A DNA stretch of 64,000 nucleotides from Phenylobacterium sp. J367 (GTDB lineage: Bacteria > Pseudomonadota > Alphaproteobacteria > Caulobacterales > Caulobacteraceae). Numbering within the stretch: position 1 is the first letter of the stretch; each line of letters begins with the position of its first letter. Where the stretch lies: positions 4,346,501 to 4,410,500 of the forward strand of contig NZ_JAJONA010000001.1 in the NCBI RefSeq assembly GCF_024699985.1, in the 5' to 3' direction. Positions 34,639 through 44,430 of the stretch are shown here, piece after piece. The notes under the pieces were generated by a model. It searched no databases and was not told where the DNA came from. It was given only the letters and a program-made list of their open reading frames with translations. The translations under genes were made by a program, and so were the position numbers.

Positions 34639-36645
34639 GTGTCGAACGGCCTGGTCGGCCTGCGTGTGCGCGAGAACCCACTGGCGGCCGGCATGGCGAT
34701 CCTGAGCGGCTTCAGCGGCCGCCACCCGGAACGCCGCGTCGAGGCAGCCGCCCCCGGGCCCTATCCGCTGGCCGGGGACATCGCGGTGGACGGCGTCTGG
34801 CTCAGCGACGAGCCGGGCGGCGTCGAGCCTGTCGACCAGGCCTACGACTTCGAGACCGCCGAACTGACCTCCCGCCTGGCGTTCCGGGCAGAGGCGGCGA
34901 CGATCCGGATCGAGGTCGTCACCTTCGCCAGCCGGTCGCACCCGTGGATGGTCTGCCAGGAGACGCGGGTGGAGGCCGACGCGGCCTGCGAGCTGCAGTT
35001 CCAGGCCCGGATCGATCCGGACGGCGTGAGGGGGCGAGGTGATGGACCGCCGGTTCGACACGCCGGGCGAGGACGACACGGTGGGCGACGGGGTCATGCT
35101 GTGGGCCTCCCCGGGCGCGCATCGACCTGCGGGATAGCCCTGGCCGCCGAAGCGCCGGCGGAGGCCGTGAAGGACCAGAACCGCCGGGACGTCGGCGGCC
35201 CGCTGGCGGTCACCTGGCGGCTCAGGCTACGGGCTGGACGGAGCGTGCGGTTCCGGCAGCTCGTCAGCCAGGTCGCCTCGGTGCAGCACGCCGAGCCGGA
35301 CGCCCAGGCGGTCCGGCTGCTCTCCGCCGCCCTCGAGATCGGGTTCGACGGCCTGCGCCGGCGCAACCGGGAGGCCTGGGCCGACCTCTGGCGCTCGCGC
35401 ATCCGCCTGGTGGGCGCCGACGAGACCTGGCAGGCGCTGGCGGACGCGGCGTTCTTCTACCTCAACAGCTCCACCCATCCCGCCTCGCCGGCTTCGACGT
35501 CGATCTTCGGTCTCGCGACCTGGCACGACTATCACTACTACTTCGGCCATGTGATGTGGGACATCGACGCCTTCGCGGTCCCCGTGCTGAGCCTCCTGCA
35601 GCCGCCCGCCGCCGCCGCGCTGCTGGAGTTCCGTTCGCGCCACCTGGGCGCGGTCCGGGAGAACGCCCGGATGGTCGGCCTCCCGGGACTGAAGTTCCCC
35701 TGGGAGGCGGCGCCCTCCAACGGCCAGGAGGCGACGCCAGGACCGGGCTCCGGCGCGACCCGCGAGGACCATGTCAGCCTCCATGTGGCCCGCGCCTTCG
35801 CCTTCCACGCCGACGTCACGGGCGATGCGCGCTTCGCCGCCGACCGCGCGTGGCCGGTCCTGAGCGGCGTGGCGGACTGGATCTGCGCGCGGGTGACGCC
35901 AAACACCGACGGCGGCTTCGACTGGCGCGAGGTGGGCGGGGCGGCGGAACGCAAGGAGCGGGTGGATAACGACACCCTGACCAACCTCCTGGCGCGTTCG
36001 GTGCTGGCCCGGGCGCTGGGCCTGGCCGAACGGCTCGGGCGTCCGGCGGGCGCGTCCTGGCGGGCGGTGCGCGACGGCCTAGCGGTTCCGATGCGGTCCG
36101 ACGGGGCGTTGGCCGGCCACGACGGGCACCGGTTCGACGAGGAGCAGGGCGCGGCCCCGACCCCGCCGATGGCGCTGTTCCCCTACTGGGCCGACGTCGA
36201 CCCGACGGTCGCGGCGAAGACCCTGCGGCTCTATCTCGACCGCTGGGAGGACTATGTGGGCGCGCCGATGCTGGCGGCCTTCTATCCGGCCTGGGCGGCG
36301 TGGCTGGGCGACCGCGACCTCGCCCTCAAGCTGATGCAGGAAGGTTATGGCGCCTATCAGGCCGGGCGTTTCGCCCAGACCCTGGAGTACCGGCTCGACA
36401 AGGTCGACGGGCCGGCGGCCGGGCCGTTCTTCGCGAACATGGGGGCCTTCCTACTGACCCTGCTGCTCGGGCTGTGCGGCGTCCGGCCGGACGAGGGACC
36501 GCCCGCGTCATGGCCGCAGCGGCCGGTGGTGCTGCCGCAGGGCTGGACGACGATCGAATGCGACCGGCTGATCGTCCATGGCCGCGCCGCGCGGCTGCGC
36601 GCTGTCCACGGCGCCGACCGCGCGGAGCTCTCCTTCTTCGCTTGA
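34639..36645 (+). CDS. Glycoside hydrolase family 65-type protein (internal frameshift pair)
   Basis: About 668 residues resembling GH65/acid-trehalase-like enzymes: WHDYHYYFGHVMWDIDAFAV, EFRSRHLGAVRENARMVGLP, GLKFPWEAAPSNGQEATPGP, and the catalytic-acid region AAERKERVDNDTLTNLLARS, aligning with the family's GP(A/D)E...DN...TN pattern. Between 35030 (run of five G) and about 35125 the frame is shifted; restoring it gives GEVMDRRFDTPGEDDTVGDG. The N-terminus is uncertain: GTG 34639 is in the conserved AYVSNGLVGLRVRENPL, and the true start probably lies further upstream. No signal peptide seen. Substrate likely a disaccharide. Confidence 0.75.
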   Translation: MSNGLVGLRVRENPLAAGMAILSGFSGRHPERRVEAAAPGPYPLAGDIAVDGVWLSDEPGGVEPVDQAYDFETAELTSRLAFRAEAATIRIEVVTFASRSHPWMVCQETRVEADAACELQFQARIDPDGVRGRGDGPPVRHAGRGRHGGRRGHAVGLPGRASTCGIALAAEAPAEAVKDQNRRDVGGPLAVTWRLRLRAGRSVRFRQLVSQVASVQHAEPDAQAVRLLSAALEIGFDGLRRRNREAWADLWRSRIRLVGADETWQALADAAFFYLNSSTHPASPASTSIFGLATWHDYHYYFGHVMWDIDAFAVPVLSLLQPPAAAALLEFRSRHLGAVRENARMVGLPGLKFPWEAAPSNGQEATPGPGSGATREDHVSLHVARAFAFHADVTGDARFAADRAWPVLSGVADWICARVTPNTDGGFDWREVGGAAERKERVDNDTLTNLLARSVLARALGLAERLGRPAGASWRAVRDGLAVPMRSDGALAGHDGHRFDEEQGAAPTPPMALFPYWADVDPTVAAKTLRLYLDRWEDYVGAPMLAAFYPAWAAWLGDRDLALKLMQEGYGAYQAGRFAQTLEYRLDKVDGPAAGPFFANMGAFLLTLLLGLCGVRPDEGPPASWPQRPVVLPQGWTTIECDRLIVHGRAARLRAVHGADRAELSFFA

Positions 36646-36670
36646 CACTGACCGTCGGTCAGTAGTTACT
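36642..36670 (+). promoter_or_regulatory. Promoter with embedded TetR operator
   Basis: TTGACA (36642-36647), a 17-base spacer and GTTACT (36665-36670) form a promoter whose spacer is almost filled by a perfect palindrome ACTGACCG-T-CGGTCAGT (36647-36663). This is the kind of site bound by TetR regulators and implies autoregulation of the gene that follows. The -35 overlaps the GH65 stop codon. Confidence 0.75.
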
Positions 36671-36687
36671 GACCCGCAGTCATCTGG

Positions 36688-37275
36688 ATGCCGGCAATGG
36701 ACAGGCCGATGCGCCGGCGCCTCTCGCCCGAGGCGCGGAAGCTGGAGATCGTCGAGGCGGCCGAGCGGCTGCTGCAGGCCAAGGGCGCGGGCGTGCGGGT
36801 GGAAGACGTGGTCCGGGAGGCCGGCGTCGCGAAGGGCACCTTTTTCCTCTATTTTCCGACCTGGGACGACCTCCTGGTCACGCTCCGCGACCGGCTGGTC
36901 GCCGAATTCGACGCCGCCTACCCTCTTCCGACCGAGGTCGACGGGCCGGTGGACTGGCCGGCGGTGGTCGCCTGGCAGGCCCGCGCCTTCCTCGACTTCG
37001 CCGCCGCCCGCCAGGGGATCGGCCAGGCGCTGTTCCATTCCGACTTCGCCGAGCACCGGCCGCTGGCCGACAATGGCGCGGCGCGCATCGCCGCGGTGAT
37101 CCGCGCCGGCCAGGAGGCCGAGGCCTTCGGCCCGGTCGACCCGGAGCCCACGGCGCGGCTGCTGTTCGCCGCCATCGACGACGCCGCGCGGGCGCTGGCC
37201 GCCGGCGCCGAGCGCGCCGCCACCATGGCGGCGCTGGACGAACTGCTCCGCCGGGCGCTGGCCCCGGCGGCTTGA
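36688..37275 (+). CDS. TetR/AcrR-family transcriptional regulator
   Basis: A 195-residue repressor. The N-terminal helix-turn-helix is canonical: LEIVEAAERLLQAKGAGVRV then EDVVREAGVAKGTFFLYFPT. The C-terminal ligand domain is all-helical. Its promoter carries a perfect palindrome, so it probably represses itself and the VOC-protein gene, which begins 15 bases after its stop. Ligand unknown. Confidence 0.9.
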   Translation: MPAMDRPMRRRLSPEARKLEIVEAAERLLQAKGAGVRVEDVVREAGVAKGTFFLYFPTWDDLLVTLRDRLVAEFDAAYPLPTEVDGPVDWPAVVAWQARAFLDFAAARQGIGQALFHSDFAEHRPLADNGAARIAAVIRAGQEAEAFGPVDPEPTARLLFAAIDDAARALAAGAERAATMAALDELLRRALAPAA

Positions 37276-37289
37276 GGAGGAGGATCCCG

Positions 37290-37676
37290 ATGAGCGAGGC
37301 CTCGGTGAACGTCCGCTACATGGTCAGTGACGTCCAGGCGGCGGTGGACTGGTACGTGGGCCATTTCGGCTTCGAGGTGCAGATGAGCGCCGCGCCGGCC
37401 TTCGCGTCGGTGTCGCGCGGGCCGCTCCGGCTGCTGCTGAGCGGGAAGACGAGTTCGGCGGGTCGGCCGATGCCCGACGGGCGCCAGCCCGAGCCCGGCG
37501 GCTGGAACCGGTTCCAGCTCATCGTCGACGATATCGCCGCCGAGGTGGACCGCCTGCGCGCGGCCGGCGTGGCCTTCCGGAACGACATCCTGGCCGGGCC
37601 TGGCGGGCAGCAGATCCTGGCCGAGGACCCGTCCGGCAACCTGGTCGAACTGTTCCAGCCGGCGGCACGGGGCTGA
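37290..37676 (+). CDS. VOC-family (glyoxalase/bleomycin resistance) protein
   Basis: A 128-residue single-module vicinal-oxygen-chelate protein: VRYMVSDVQAAVDWYVGHFG at the start and ILAEDPSGNLVELFQPA at the end, with the Glu of NLVELFQ at a usual metal-ligand position. ATG 37290 has GAGGAGGAGG just upstream. It may detoxify or bind a small electrophile or antibiotic. It shares the TetR-controlled transcript. Confidence 0.85.
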   Translation: MSEASVNVRYMVSDVQAAVDWYVGHFGFEVQMSAAPAFASVSRGPLRLLLSGKTSSAGRPMPDGRQPEPGGWNRFQLIVDDIAAEVDRLRAAGVAFRNDILAGPGGQQILAEDPSGNLVELFQPAARG

Positions 37677-37762
37677 TCGCTCGCCCCTCCCCTGCACTCG
37701 CCGATTGTGAGCGCCGATCCGCCGCCTATAAGGTCGCCCCTCGGGAGCAGAGGGGACATCAG

Positions 37763-38883
37763 ATGCGCGGATGGCTGGGGATCCTGGGCGCGGCGGCGGC
37801 GGCGCTGGTGCTGGCGGGCTGCGGCGGCCAGGGCGGCAAGACCGAGACCGCAGCCGACAGCGGCGAACTGCGCATCTACAACTGGTCGGACTATATCGAC
37901 CCCGAGTTGCTGGCCGAGTTCACCCAGGAGACCGGGATCAAGGTCGTCTACGACACCTTCGATTCCAACGAGGTCCTGGAGACCAAGGTCCTGCAGGGCC
38001 GCCACCGGCTACGACCTGGTGGTCCCGTCCAACCACAATGTCCCGCGCTACATCCAGGCGGGCGCGCTGGCGCCGCTGGACAAGGCCAAGCTGACGGGGC
38101 TTTCCAACCTCGACCCGGAGACGCTGCGGCACATGTCGCCGTTCGATCGGGAGCAGAAGTACACCGTGCCCTACATGCAGGGCACCATCGGCATCGGCTA
38201 CAACGCCAAGGCGGTGGCCGAGCGGCTGCCGGGCCTGAAGGTCGACAGCTGGAAGGTGGTGTTCGACCCGGCCAACCTCGCGAAGCTGGAGAACTGCGGG
38301 GTCTATTTCCTCGACGCCTCGGAGGACATGTACGCGGTCGCCCTGCACTACCTGGGCAAGGACCCGAACTCGTCGAACCCGGCCGACTACCAGGCGGCGA
38401 CGGAGATGCTGCTGAAGGCCCGGCCCTACGTCCGGAAATTCCACTCGTCGGAGTACATCGACGCGCTCGCCAACGGCGATATCTGCATGGCCATCGGCTA
38501 CTCGGGCGACGTGCTGCAGGCCGCCGACCGCGCCGAGGAGGCGAAGAACGGCGTCGAGGTGGCCTACGCCATCCCGAAGGAAGGCACCCAGGTGTGGTTC
38601 GACGTCTTCGCCATCCCCCGCGGACGCGCCGAACCCGGAGGCGGCCTACAAGTTCCTGGACTACATGCTCAGGCCGGCGGTGATCGCCCGGGCCTCGAAC
38701 TACACCCACTACGCCAACGGCAACGCGGCCTCCAAGGACCTGCTCGACGCCGAGGTGCGGGACGATCCCGGCGTCTATCCGCCGGCCGAGGTGCAGGCGC
38801 GGATGTTCGTCACCACCACCAAGGGCCAGGAGCTGTTGCGCCAGGTGAACCGCCAGTGGACCCGGGTGCTGAGCGGCCGGTGA
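37763..38883 (+). CDS. potF: Polyamine ABC transporter substrate-binding lipoprotein (two frameshifts)
   Basis: About 373 residues, resembling PotF/PotD. Lipoprotein signal MRGWLGILGAAAAALVLAGC (Cys20). The binding domain begins LRIYNWSDYIDPELLAEFTQ, then FDSNEVLETKVLQG; one base too many near 37997-38001 must be removed to read ATGYDLVVPSNHNVPRYIQA. A second extra C at 38615-38619 is removed to read PADAPNPEAAYKFLDYMLRP. Ends RQVNRQWTRVLSGR. It is first in a four-gene operon with 4-base overlaps and supplies putrescine/spermidine to the permease in the periplasm. Confidence 0.88.
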
Positions 38884-40049
38884 GCGGGCGGCCCCCCACC
38901 AACGGCCGGCTCGTCATCGGGGCGATCCGCGACGCCTTCGCGCCCTGGGAGGACCCGAACGCCCGGCCGCTGCTGCGCTTCGAGGGCGTGAGCAAGCGGT
39001 TCGGGGAGGTGGTGGCGGTGGACGGGGTCGACCTCGCCATCCACGAGCGGGAGTTCTTCGCCCTGCTCGGCCCCTCCGGCTGCGGCAAGACCACCCTGAT
39101 GCGGATGCTGGCCGGGTTCGAGACGCCGGACGCGGGCCGCATCCTGGTGGAGGGCCAGGACGTGGCGCGCCTGCCGCCGCACGCCCGGCCGATCAACATG
39201 ATGTTCCAGAGCTATGCGCTCTTCCCGCACCTGACCGCGGCGCAGAACATCGCCTTCGGCCTGAAGCCGCAGCGGCTGCCCAGGCGCGAGATCGAGAGCC
39301 GGGTCGAGGAGATGCTGGCTCTGGTGCGGATGGAGGGCCTGGGCGGACGCAAGCCTCACCAGCTCTCCGGCGGCCAGAAGCAGCGGGTGGCCCTGGCCCG
39401 CGCGATCGCGCCCCGGCCGCGGATCCTGCTGCTCGACGAGCCGCTGGCGGCGCTCGACAAGAAGCTGCGCGACGAGACCCAGTTCGAGCTGATGCGGCTC
39501 CAGCAGGAACTGGCCATGACCTTCATGATCGTCACCCACGACCAGGAGGAGGCCATGGTGGTGGCCGACCGGCTGGCGGTGATGCGGGCCGGCCGGATCG
39601 TGCAGATGGGCCGGCCGCAGGAAATCTATGAGGCGCCGGCCAACCGCTACGTGGCCGAGTTCATCGGCGAGGTGAACCTGTTCCACGGCCACGTGGCGGC
39701 GCAGGACGGCGGTCTGGCCCAGGTGACTTGCGGCGCGCCGGAGGGGCGGCTGACCGTAGCGACCGACCGGGGCCTCGAGCATCAGGCGGAGGTCTGGCTG
39801 GCCGTCCGGCCCGAGAAGGTGGTCATGCACACCGAGCCCCCGCCCGAGGGGCCAAACCGGCTGGCCGGCAAGATCCACGACATCGCCTACCTCGGCGACT
39901 GGACGACCTATCTCGTGGAGGTGGCGCCCGGCCGCACCGTGCGGGCGGCGCGGGCGAACGTGGCGCGGGCCTCGGCCCGGCCGGTGGGCTGGGGCGACGC
40001 AGTCTGGATGACCTTCGCGCCCGACGCGGCCGTGGTGCTGACGTCGTGA
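38880..40049 (+). CDS. potG: Polyamine ABC transporter ATP-binding protein
   Basis: A 389-residue ATPase starting at GTG 38880, overlapping the previous stop. Walker A GPSGCGKTT, Q-loop MMFQSYALFPHLTAAQNIAF, signature LSGGQKQRVALARA, Walker B ILLLDEPLAALD and the switch histidine in MIVTHDQEEAM are all intact. The C-terminal TOBE-type regulatory domain follows. ARPINMMFQSYALFPH is closer to PotG than to PotA. Energises polyamine import at the inner membrane. Confidence 0.93.
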   Translation: MSGRPPTNGRLVIGAIRDAFAPWEDPNARPLLRFEGVSKRFGEVVAVDGVDLAIHEREFFALLGPSGCGKTTLMRMLAGFETPDAGRILVEGQDVARLPPHARPINMMFQSYALFPHLTAAQNIAFGLKPQRLPRREIESRVEEMLALVRMEGLGGRKPHQLSGGQKQRVALARAIAPRPRILLLDEPLAALDKKLRDETQFELMRLQQELAMTFMIVTHDQEEAMVVADRLAVMRAGRIVQMGRPQEIYEAPANRYVAEFIGEVNLFHGHVAAQDGGLAQVTCGAPEGRLTVATDRGLEHQAEVWLAVRPEKVVMHTEPPPEGPNRLAGKIHDIAYLGDWTTYLVEVAPGRTVRAARANVARASARPVGWGDAVWMTFAPDAAVVLTS

Positions 40050-40945
40050 CACGCGGCCCTTCCCGCAGGTTTGGGGCCAGTTGGGCGGCCGCCCTGCCCT
40101 ACCTGTGGCTCGGCCTGTTCTTCGCCTTCCCGTTCGTGCTGGTCGGCAAGCTGTCGCTCTCCGACACGGCCCTGGCCATCCCGCCCTACGCGCCCAGGAT
40201 CGACTGGTCGCAGGGGATCGCCGGCGTCCGGGCGTTCCTGGACGGCCTGGACCTCGAAACCTACCGGCGGCTGGCGACCGACAGCCTCTATGTGGCGGCC
40301 TATGGGTCGAGCCTGGGCTATGCGGCGACGGCCACCGGCATCCTGCTGGTGATCGGCTATCCCATCGCCTACGGGATCAGCCGGTTCGGCGAGGCGACGC
40401 GCAGCGCCCTCGTCATGGCCGTGATCCTGCCCTTCTGGACGAGCTTCCTGATCCGCATCTACGCCTGGGTGGCGATCCTGAAGCCGGCGGGGCTGCTGAA
40501 CGGCCTGCTGGGCGCGGTGGGCCTGCCGCCGCTCGACATCATGAACTCGCCCACCGCGGTGATCCTCGGCCTCGTCTACGCCTACCTGCCGTTCATGGTG
40601 CTGCCGCTCTACGCCGTGCTGGAGAAGCAGGACGAAACGCTCGTGGAGGCGGCCCAGGACCTCGGCGCGAGCCGGCTCGGCGCCTTCTGGCGGGTGACCT
40701 TCCCGCTGTCCCTGCCCGGCGTGGCGGCCGGCGCCCTGCTCTGCTTCATCCCGATGGTCGGCGAGTTCGTGATCCCCGACCTGCTGGGCGGGTCCGAGAC
40801 CCTGATGCTCGGCAAGACCATCTGGACAGAGTTCTTCGCCAACCGCGACTGGCCGGCGGCGTCCGCCGTGGCGATCGCGCTGATGGCCACGCTCGTCGTG
40901 CCGATCCTGATCTTCCAGCGCAGCCAGGCGAAGGTGCTGCGATGA
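40046..40945 (+). CDS. potH: Polyamine ABC transporter permease, PotB/PotH type
   Basis: A 299-residue inner-membrane permease with six predicted helices, starting at GTG 40046 (4-base overlap). It begins near LPYLWLGLFFAFPFVLVGKL, and the cytoplasmic EAA loop that contacts the ATPase reads VEAAQDLGASRLGAFWRVTF. It is one half of the channel; the other half is the next gene. Confidence 0.92.
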   Translation: MTRGPSRRFGASWAAALPYLWLGLFFAFPFVLVGKLSLSDTALAIPPYAPRIDWSQGIAGVRAFLDGLDLETYRRLATDSLYVAAYGSSLGYAATATGILLVIGYPIAYGISRFGEATRSALVMAVILPFWTSFLIRIYAWVAILKPAGLLNGLLGAVGLPPLDIMNSPTAVILGLVYAYLPFMVLPLYAVLEKQDETLVEAAQDLGASRLGAFWRVTFPLSLPGVAAGALLCFIPMVGEFVIPDLLGGSETLMLGKTIWTEFFANRDWPAASAVAIALMATLVVPILIFQRSQAKVLR

Positions 40946-41717
40946 GGCGCCCGACCGCGTTCAACGTGGCGAGCGTCGGGCTGGGCCTGGCCTTCCTCTA
41001 CGCGCCGATCGTGCTGCTGGTGATCTATTCCTTCAACGCCAGCCGGTTGGTGACGGTGTGGGGCGGCTTCTCCACCCGCTGGTACGAGAGCCTGTTCCGC
41101 AACGAACAGATGCTGGACGCCGTCTGGGTCACGCTGCGGGTGGGCCTGATTTCGGCCAGCCTGGCGACCCTGCTCGGCCTGCTGGCGGCCGTCGCCCTGG
41201 TGCGGGGCGGGCGGTTCCGCGGGCGGCTGCCGTTCACCGGCATGATCTACGCCCCCTGGTCATGCCCGAGGTGATCCTGGGCTTGTCGCTGCTGCTGCTG
41301 TTCGTGGGGCTCGGCCTGCCGCGCGGCTTCTGGACGGTGACCCTGAGCCACGCGACGGTGACGATGTGCTACGCCACCGTGGTCATCCAGGCCCGGCTGC
41401 AGGACTTCGACCTCAGCCTGGAGGAGGCGGCCCGCGACCTCGGCTGCACGCCGGTCGAGGCGTTCTGCAAGGTCACCCTGCCGAATATCGCGCCGGCGGT
41501 GGCGGCGGCCTGGATGCTGGCCTTCACGCTCTCGCTGGACGACCTGGTGATCGCGAGCTTCACGTCCGGGCCCGGCGCGACGACCCTGCCGATGCGGCTC
41601 TACAGCCAGGTCCGGCTGGGCGTGAACCCGGAGATCAATGCCGTCTCGACGATCCTGGTGGGCGTGGTGGCCACGGGCGTCATCGCCGCCTGGCTGATCC
41701 AGCGGCGCAGACGCTAA
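40942..41717 (+). CDS. potI: Polyamine ABC transporter permease, PotC/PotI type (frameshift)
   Basis: About 259 residues, starting at ATG 40942 with a 4-base overlap. Helices include SVGLGLAFLYAPIVLLVIYS. At 41252-41256 a C appears to be missing from the run CCCCC; adding it continues MIYAP into LVMPEVILGLSLLLLFVGLG. The EAA loop LEEAARDLGCTPVEAFCKVT is intact. It completes the potFGHI-type transporter. A REP-like hairpin follows its stop. Confidence 0.9.
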
Positions 41718-41723
41718 GCTTCT

Positions 41724-41761
41724 GGGTCCCGGCTCTCCGCTTCGCTGCGGCCGGGATGACA
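41724..41761. repeat. REP-like extragenic palindrome / terminator
   Basis: Arms CCCGG ... CCGGG enclose CCGC-TTCGCT-GCGG, the GGGTCCCGGCTCTCCGCTTC type element that recurs between genes in many alphaproteobacteria. It lies between convergent potI and the amidase gene and may act as a bidirectional terminator. Only one copy was noticed in this window. Confidence 0.5.
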
Positions 41762-41774
41762 GAGTTGGCCCGCC

Positions 41775-43179
41775 TTACAGCGGCGGGACGCGGTCGAACC
41801 AGGGCTGGACCTGTTCGAGCTGGCCGGCGAGGCGGAAGAGCGTCGCCTCGTCGCCCATCTTCGCCACGAACTGCATGCCGATCGGCAGGCCCGACGCGCT
41901 CCAGGCAAGCGGCACGGTCATCGCCGGCTGGCCGGTGTTGTTGAACCCCTTGCGTGTTCGGCATGAAGGCGAAGAGCCGCTCGGCGATCAGGCGGACGTC
42001 CCCGGTGATCCATCCGATGGGCACGGCGGGCGAGCCCAGGGTCGAGAGCAGGAGGACGTCGTGGTCCTCGAAGAGCGTCGCCACCGCCCGGCCGAAGGCG
42101 TGCAGCGTGGCCAGCGCCTGGACATAGGCCGAGCCGGTGACCGCCTGGCCGCGGCGGTAGGTCCCGAACGTCAGGCCTTCCACGTCCCCGTCCGCCACCG
42201 GGCTTCCCCGGCGGCTGCCCTCGGCGTCGAGGGTGGCCGCAACGCTGGCGGCGATCACCAGGCCGGCGGCCGCCTGCATGGCGGCGAAGTCTCCGGGGAC
42301 CTTCACCTCGACGACCTCATGGCCCAGGCCTTCCAGCAGCCTGGCGGTGTCGCGGACGGCGGCGGCGCATTCGGGGTCGAGGGCCGGCGCCTGGAGGGCG
42401 TCGGTGGTGAAGGCGATGCGCAGCCTGCCGGGATCGCGGCGGACCTCCTCGGCGTAGGCGACCTCGGGCGGGGCCAGGAAATAGGGGTCGCCCGGCTCCG
42501 GCCGGCAGGCGATGTCGAGAAGGACGGCGCTGTCGCGCACCGAGCGGGTGACGGCGTGCTGCACGCTGGCTCCGGCCCAGCCCTCGCCCATGGGCGCGAA
42601 GGAGACCCGGCCGCGGGACGGCTTCATCCCGAAGAGGCCGCAGCAGGACGCCGGCGTGCGGATCGAGCCTCCGCCGTCGCTGGCGTGGGCCGCGGGCACG
42701 ATGCCGGCCGCCACCGCCGCCGCCGCGCCGCCCGAGGAGCCGCCCGGCGTGCGCGTGACGTCCCAGGGATTGCGGCAGACGCCCAGGTGCTCGCCCTCGG
42801 TCACCGGCCAGAGGCCGAACTCCGGCGTGTTGGTCTTGCCGAAGATGTTGAGGCCGGCGGCGCGGTAGGCGGCGGTGAGCGCGCTGTCGGCCGGGGCGAC
42901 GGCGTCGGCGAAGAGTTTCGAGCCGCTGCTGGTGACCGTGCCGGCCATGGCCGCGCCGAGATCCTTCAACAGGAAGGGGACGCCGGCCAGGGGTCCCGAG
43001 CCCACAGGCGCCTTCCGGGCCTGGTCGGCGAGCTTCAGCGTGACGGCGTTGATCTTCGGATCGACCTCGGCCATCCGGGCGACGGCGGCGGAGAGCAGTT
43101 CGGCGGCGCTGACCTCGCCCCTGGCGACGAGCCCGGCCAGACCCACGGCGTCGTGGCGGCGATAATCCGCGAAGTCCAT
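41775..43179 (-). CDS. Amidase signature family enzyme (C-terminal frameshift)
   Basis: About 467 residues. The Ser-cisSer-Lys triad is visible: Lys in PFLLKDLG, cis-Ser in TPGGSSGGAAAAVAAG (the amidase signature), and Ser in DGGGSIRTPAS. The sequence is complete up to FAFMPNTQG; one base too many at 41946-41949 then shifts the frame, and correction gives FNNTGQPAMTVPLAWSASGL and GMQFVAKMGDEATLFRLAGQ to TAA 41775-41777. Cytoplasmic; hydrolyses an unknown amide. Divergent or operon partners are not obvious; LacI follows upstream on the same strand. Confidence 0.88.
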
Positions 43180-43229
43180 GCCCTCTCCTCCCTTGTATGA
43201 TTGCCCGGCAGGCAATCATCCGGGCGGGG

Positions 43230-44222
43230 TCAGGGCAAGGGGGCGGTGGAATCCCGGACCACGAGGTCGAAGCGCCAGTCGAGGCGGGCCTCGTCGGACG
43301 CGCCGACGAGGGCGTCGACGGCTGCGGCCCCCATCTGCTCCAGCGGCTGGCGCACCGTGGTCAGCGCCGGGTGGACCGAGCGGCTGGCGGGCGTGTCGTC
43401 GAAGCCGACGAGGGATAGGTCGCGCGGGATGGCGACGCCGAGCCTGACGGCGGTGCGCATGACGCCCAGCGCCATCTCGTCGCTGGCCGCGAAGATCGCG
43501 GTCGGCCGCTCGGGGCGGTCCAGCAGGGCGGCGGCGGCGGCCTCGCCGGATTCCGCGTCGAAGGCCCCCGGGACGACCAGCGACGGGTCGACGGCGATGC
43601 CGGCGGCCTCCAGCGCCTGGCGGTAGCCCTCGTAGCGTTCGGCGGCGGCGCGGTGGCTGGCCGGCGCGGCGACCATGGCGATCCGTCGGTGGCCGAGGGA
43701 GATCAGGTGCTTCACCGCCGAGCGCGCGCCCTCGGCCTCACGCGTGGCGAGGTTGATCCCGGGGCCTGGTCCGCCGCCGGCGATCCGGACGCATTTCACG
43801 CCGCGCCGCTGGATCTCGGCCAGCAGGTCGACGTCGTCCGACAGCGGCGGCGTCAGGAAGAGGCCGTCCGGGTGGAGCGCGGTGACCAGCCGCTCCAGCA
43901 CCTCGAAGCGCGCCTGGCCGGCCAGTTCGAAGGGCTCGATCACCAGGTGATACCCAATCTCGCGGCAGCGGAGGGCCGCGCCGGACTGGACGGCGGCGAT
44001 GTAGCCGGGGTTCGGATTGTTGAACAGGAAGGCCACGAGGAACGACTTGCGGCCGGCCAGCCTCCGGGCCGCCTGGCTCGGGTGGTAGCCCAGTTCCTCC
44101 ACCGCCTGGCGTACGCGCTCGCGCAGTTCGGGCCGGACGTGGGGCTCGTTGTTGAGCACCCGGCTGACGGTCTTCATCGAGACGCCGGCGCGGGCCGCCA
44201 CCTGGTCGATCGTCGACGACAT
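43230..44222 (-). CDS. LacI-family transcriptional regulator
   Basis: A 330-residue repressor: helix-turn-helix IDQVAARAGVSMKTVSRVLN, hinge helix PSQAARRLAGRKS and a periplasmic-binding-protein-like effector domain (SAVKHLISLGHRRIAMVAAP; SLVGFDDTPASRSVHPALTT). Such regulators usually respond to sugars. An operator-like palindrome lies 54 bases upstream of its start, suggesting autoregulation and control of the divergent DUF481 gene. Confidence 0.92.
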   Translation of the reverse strand: MSSTIDQVAARAGVSMKTVSRVLNNEPHVRPELRERVRQAVEELGYHPSQAARRLAGRKSFLVAFLFNNPNPGYIAAVQSGAALRCREIGYHLVIEPFELAGQARFEVLERLVTALHPDGLFLTPPLSDDVDLLAEIQRRGVKCVRIAGGGPGPGINLATREAEGARSAVKHLISLGHRRIAMVAAPASHRAAAERYEGYRQALEAAGIAVDPSLVVPGAFDAESGEAAAAALLDRPERPTAIFAASDEMALGVMRTAVRLGVAIPRDLSLVGFDDTPASRSVHPALTTVRQPLEQMGAAAVDALVGASDEARLDWRFDLVVRDSTAPLP

Positions 44223-44275
44223 CGAGCCCTATCGCCTCCCCGCCCGACGGTCGCGCGCCGGTTCCCTTGCGGCAA

Positions 44276-44291
44276 TTGATAGCGCTGTCGG
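44276..44291. promoter_or_regulatory. LacI-type operator
   Basis: GATAGC-GCTGTC (44278-44289) is a near-perfect palindrome centred on GC, the form typical of LacI/GalR operators (cf. GACAGCGCTGTC). It lies in the divergent promoter region of the LacI regulator. Confidence 0.55.
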
Positions 44292-44430
44292 TCGGAAGTA
44301 AAGCCGGTTCGTACGACCGCGTTCTCGGAGCGCGGGGCGTCCTCACTCCAGCAAAGACCCGATCTCCGGGCGCGCGCCCGCCGCGCCCTTATGGCGAGCG
44401 GCCGCCAGGCGCCGAAGCTCGAGGATCGCC

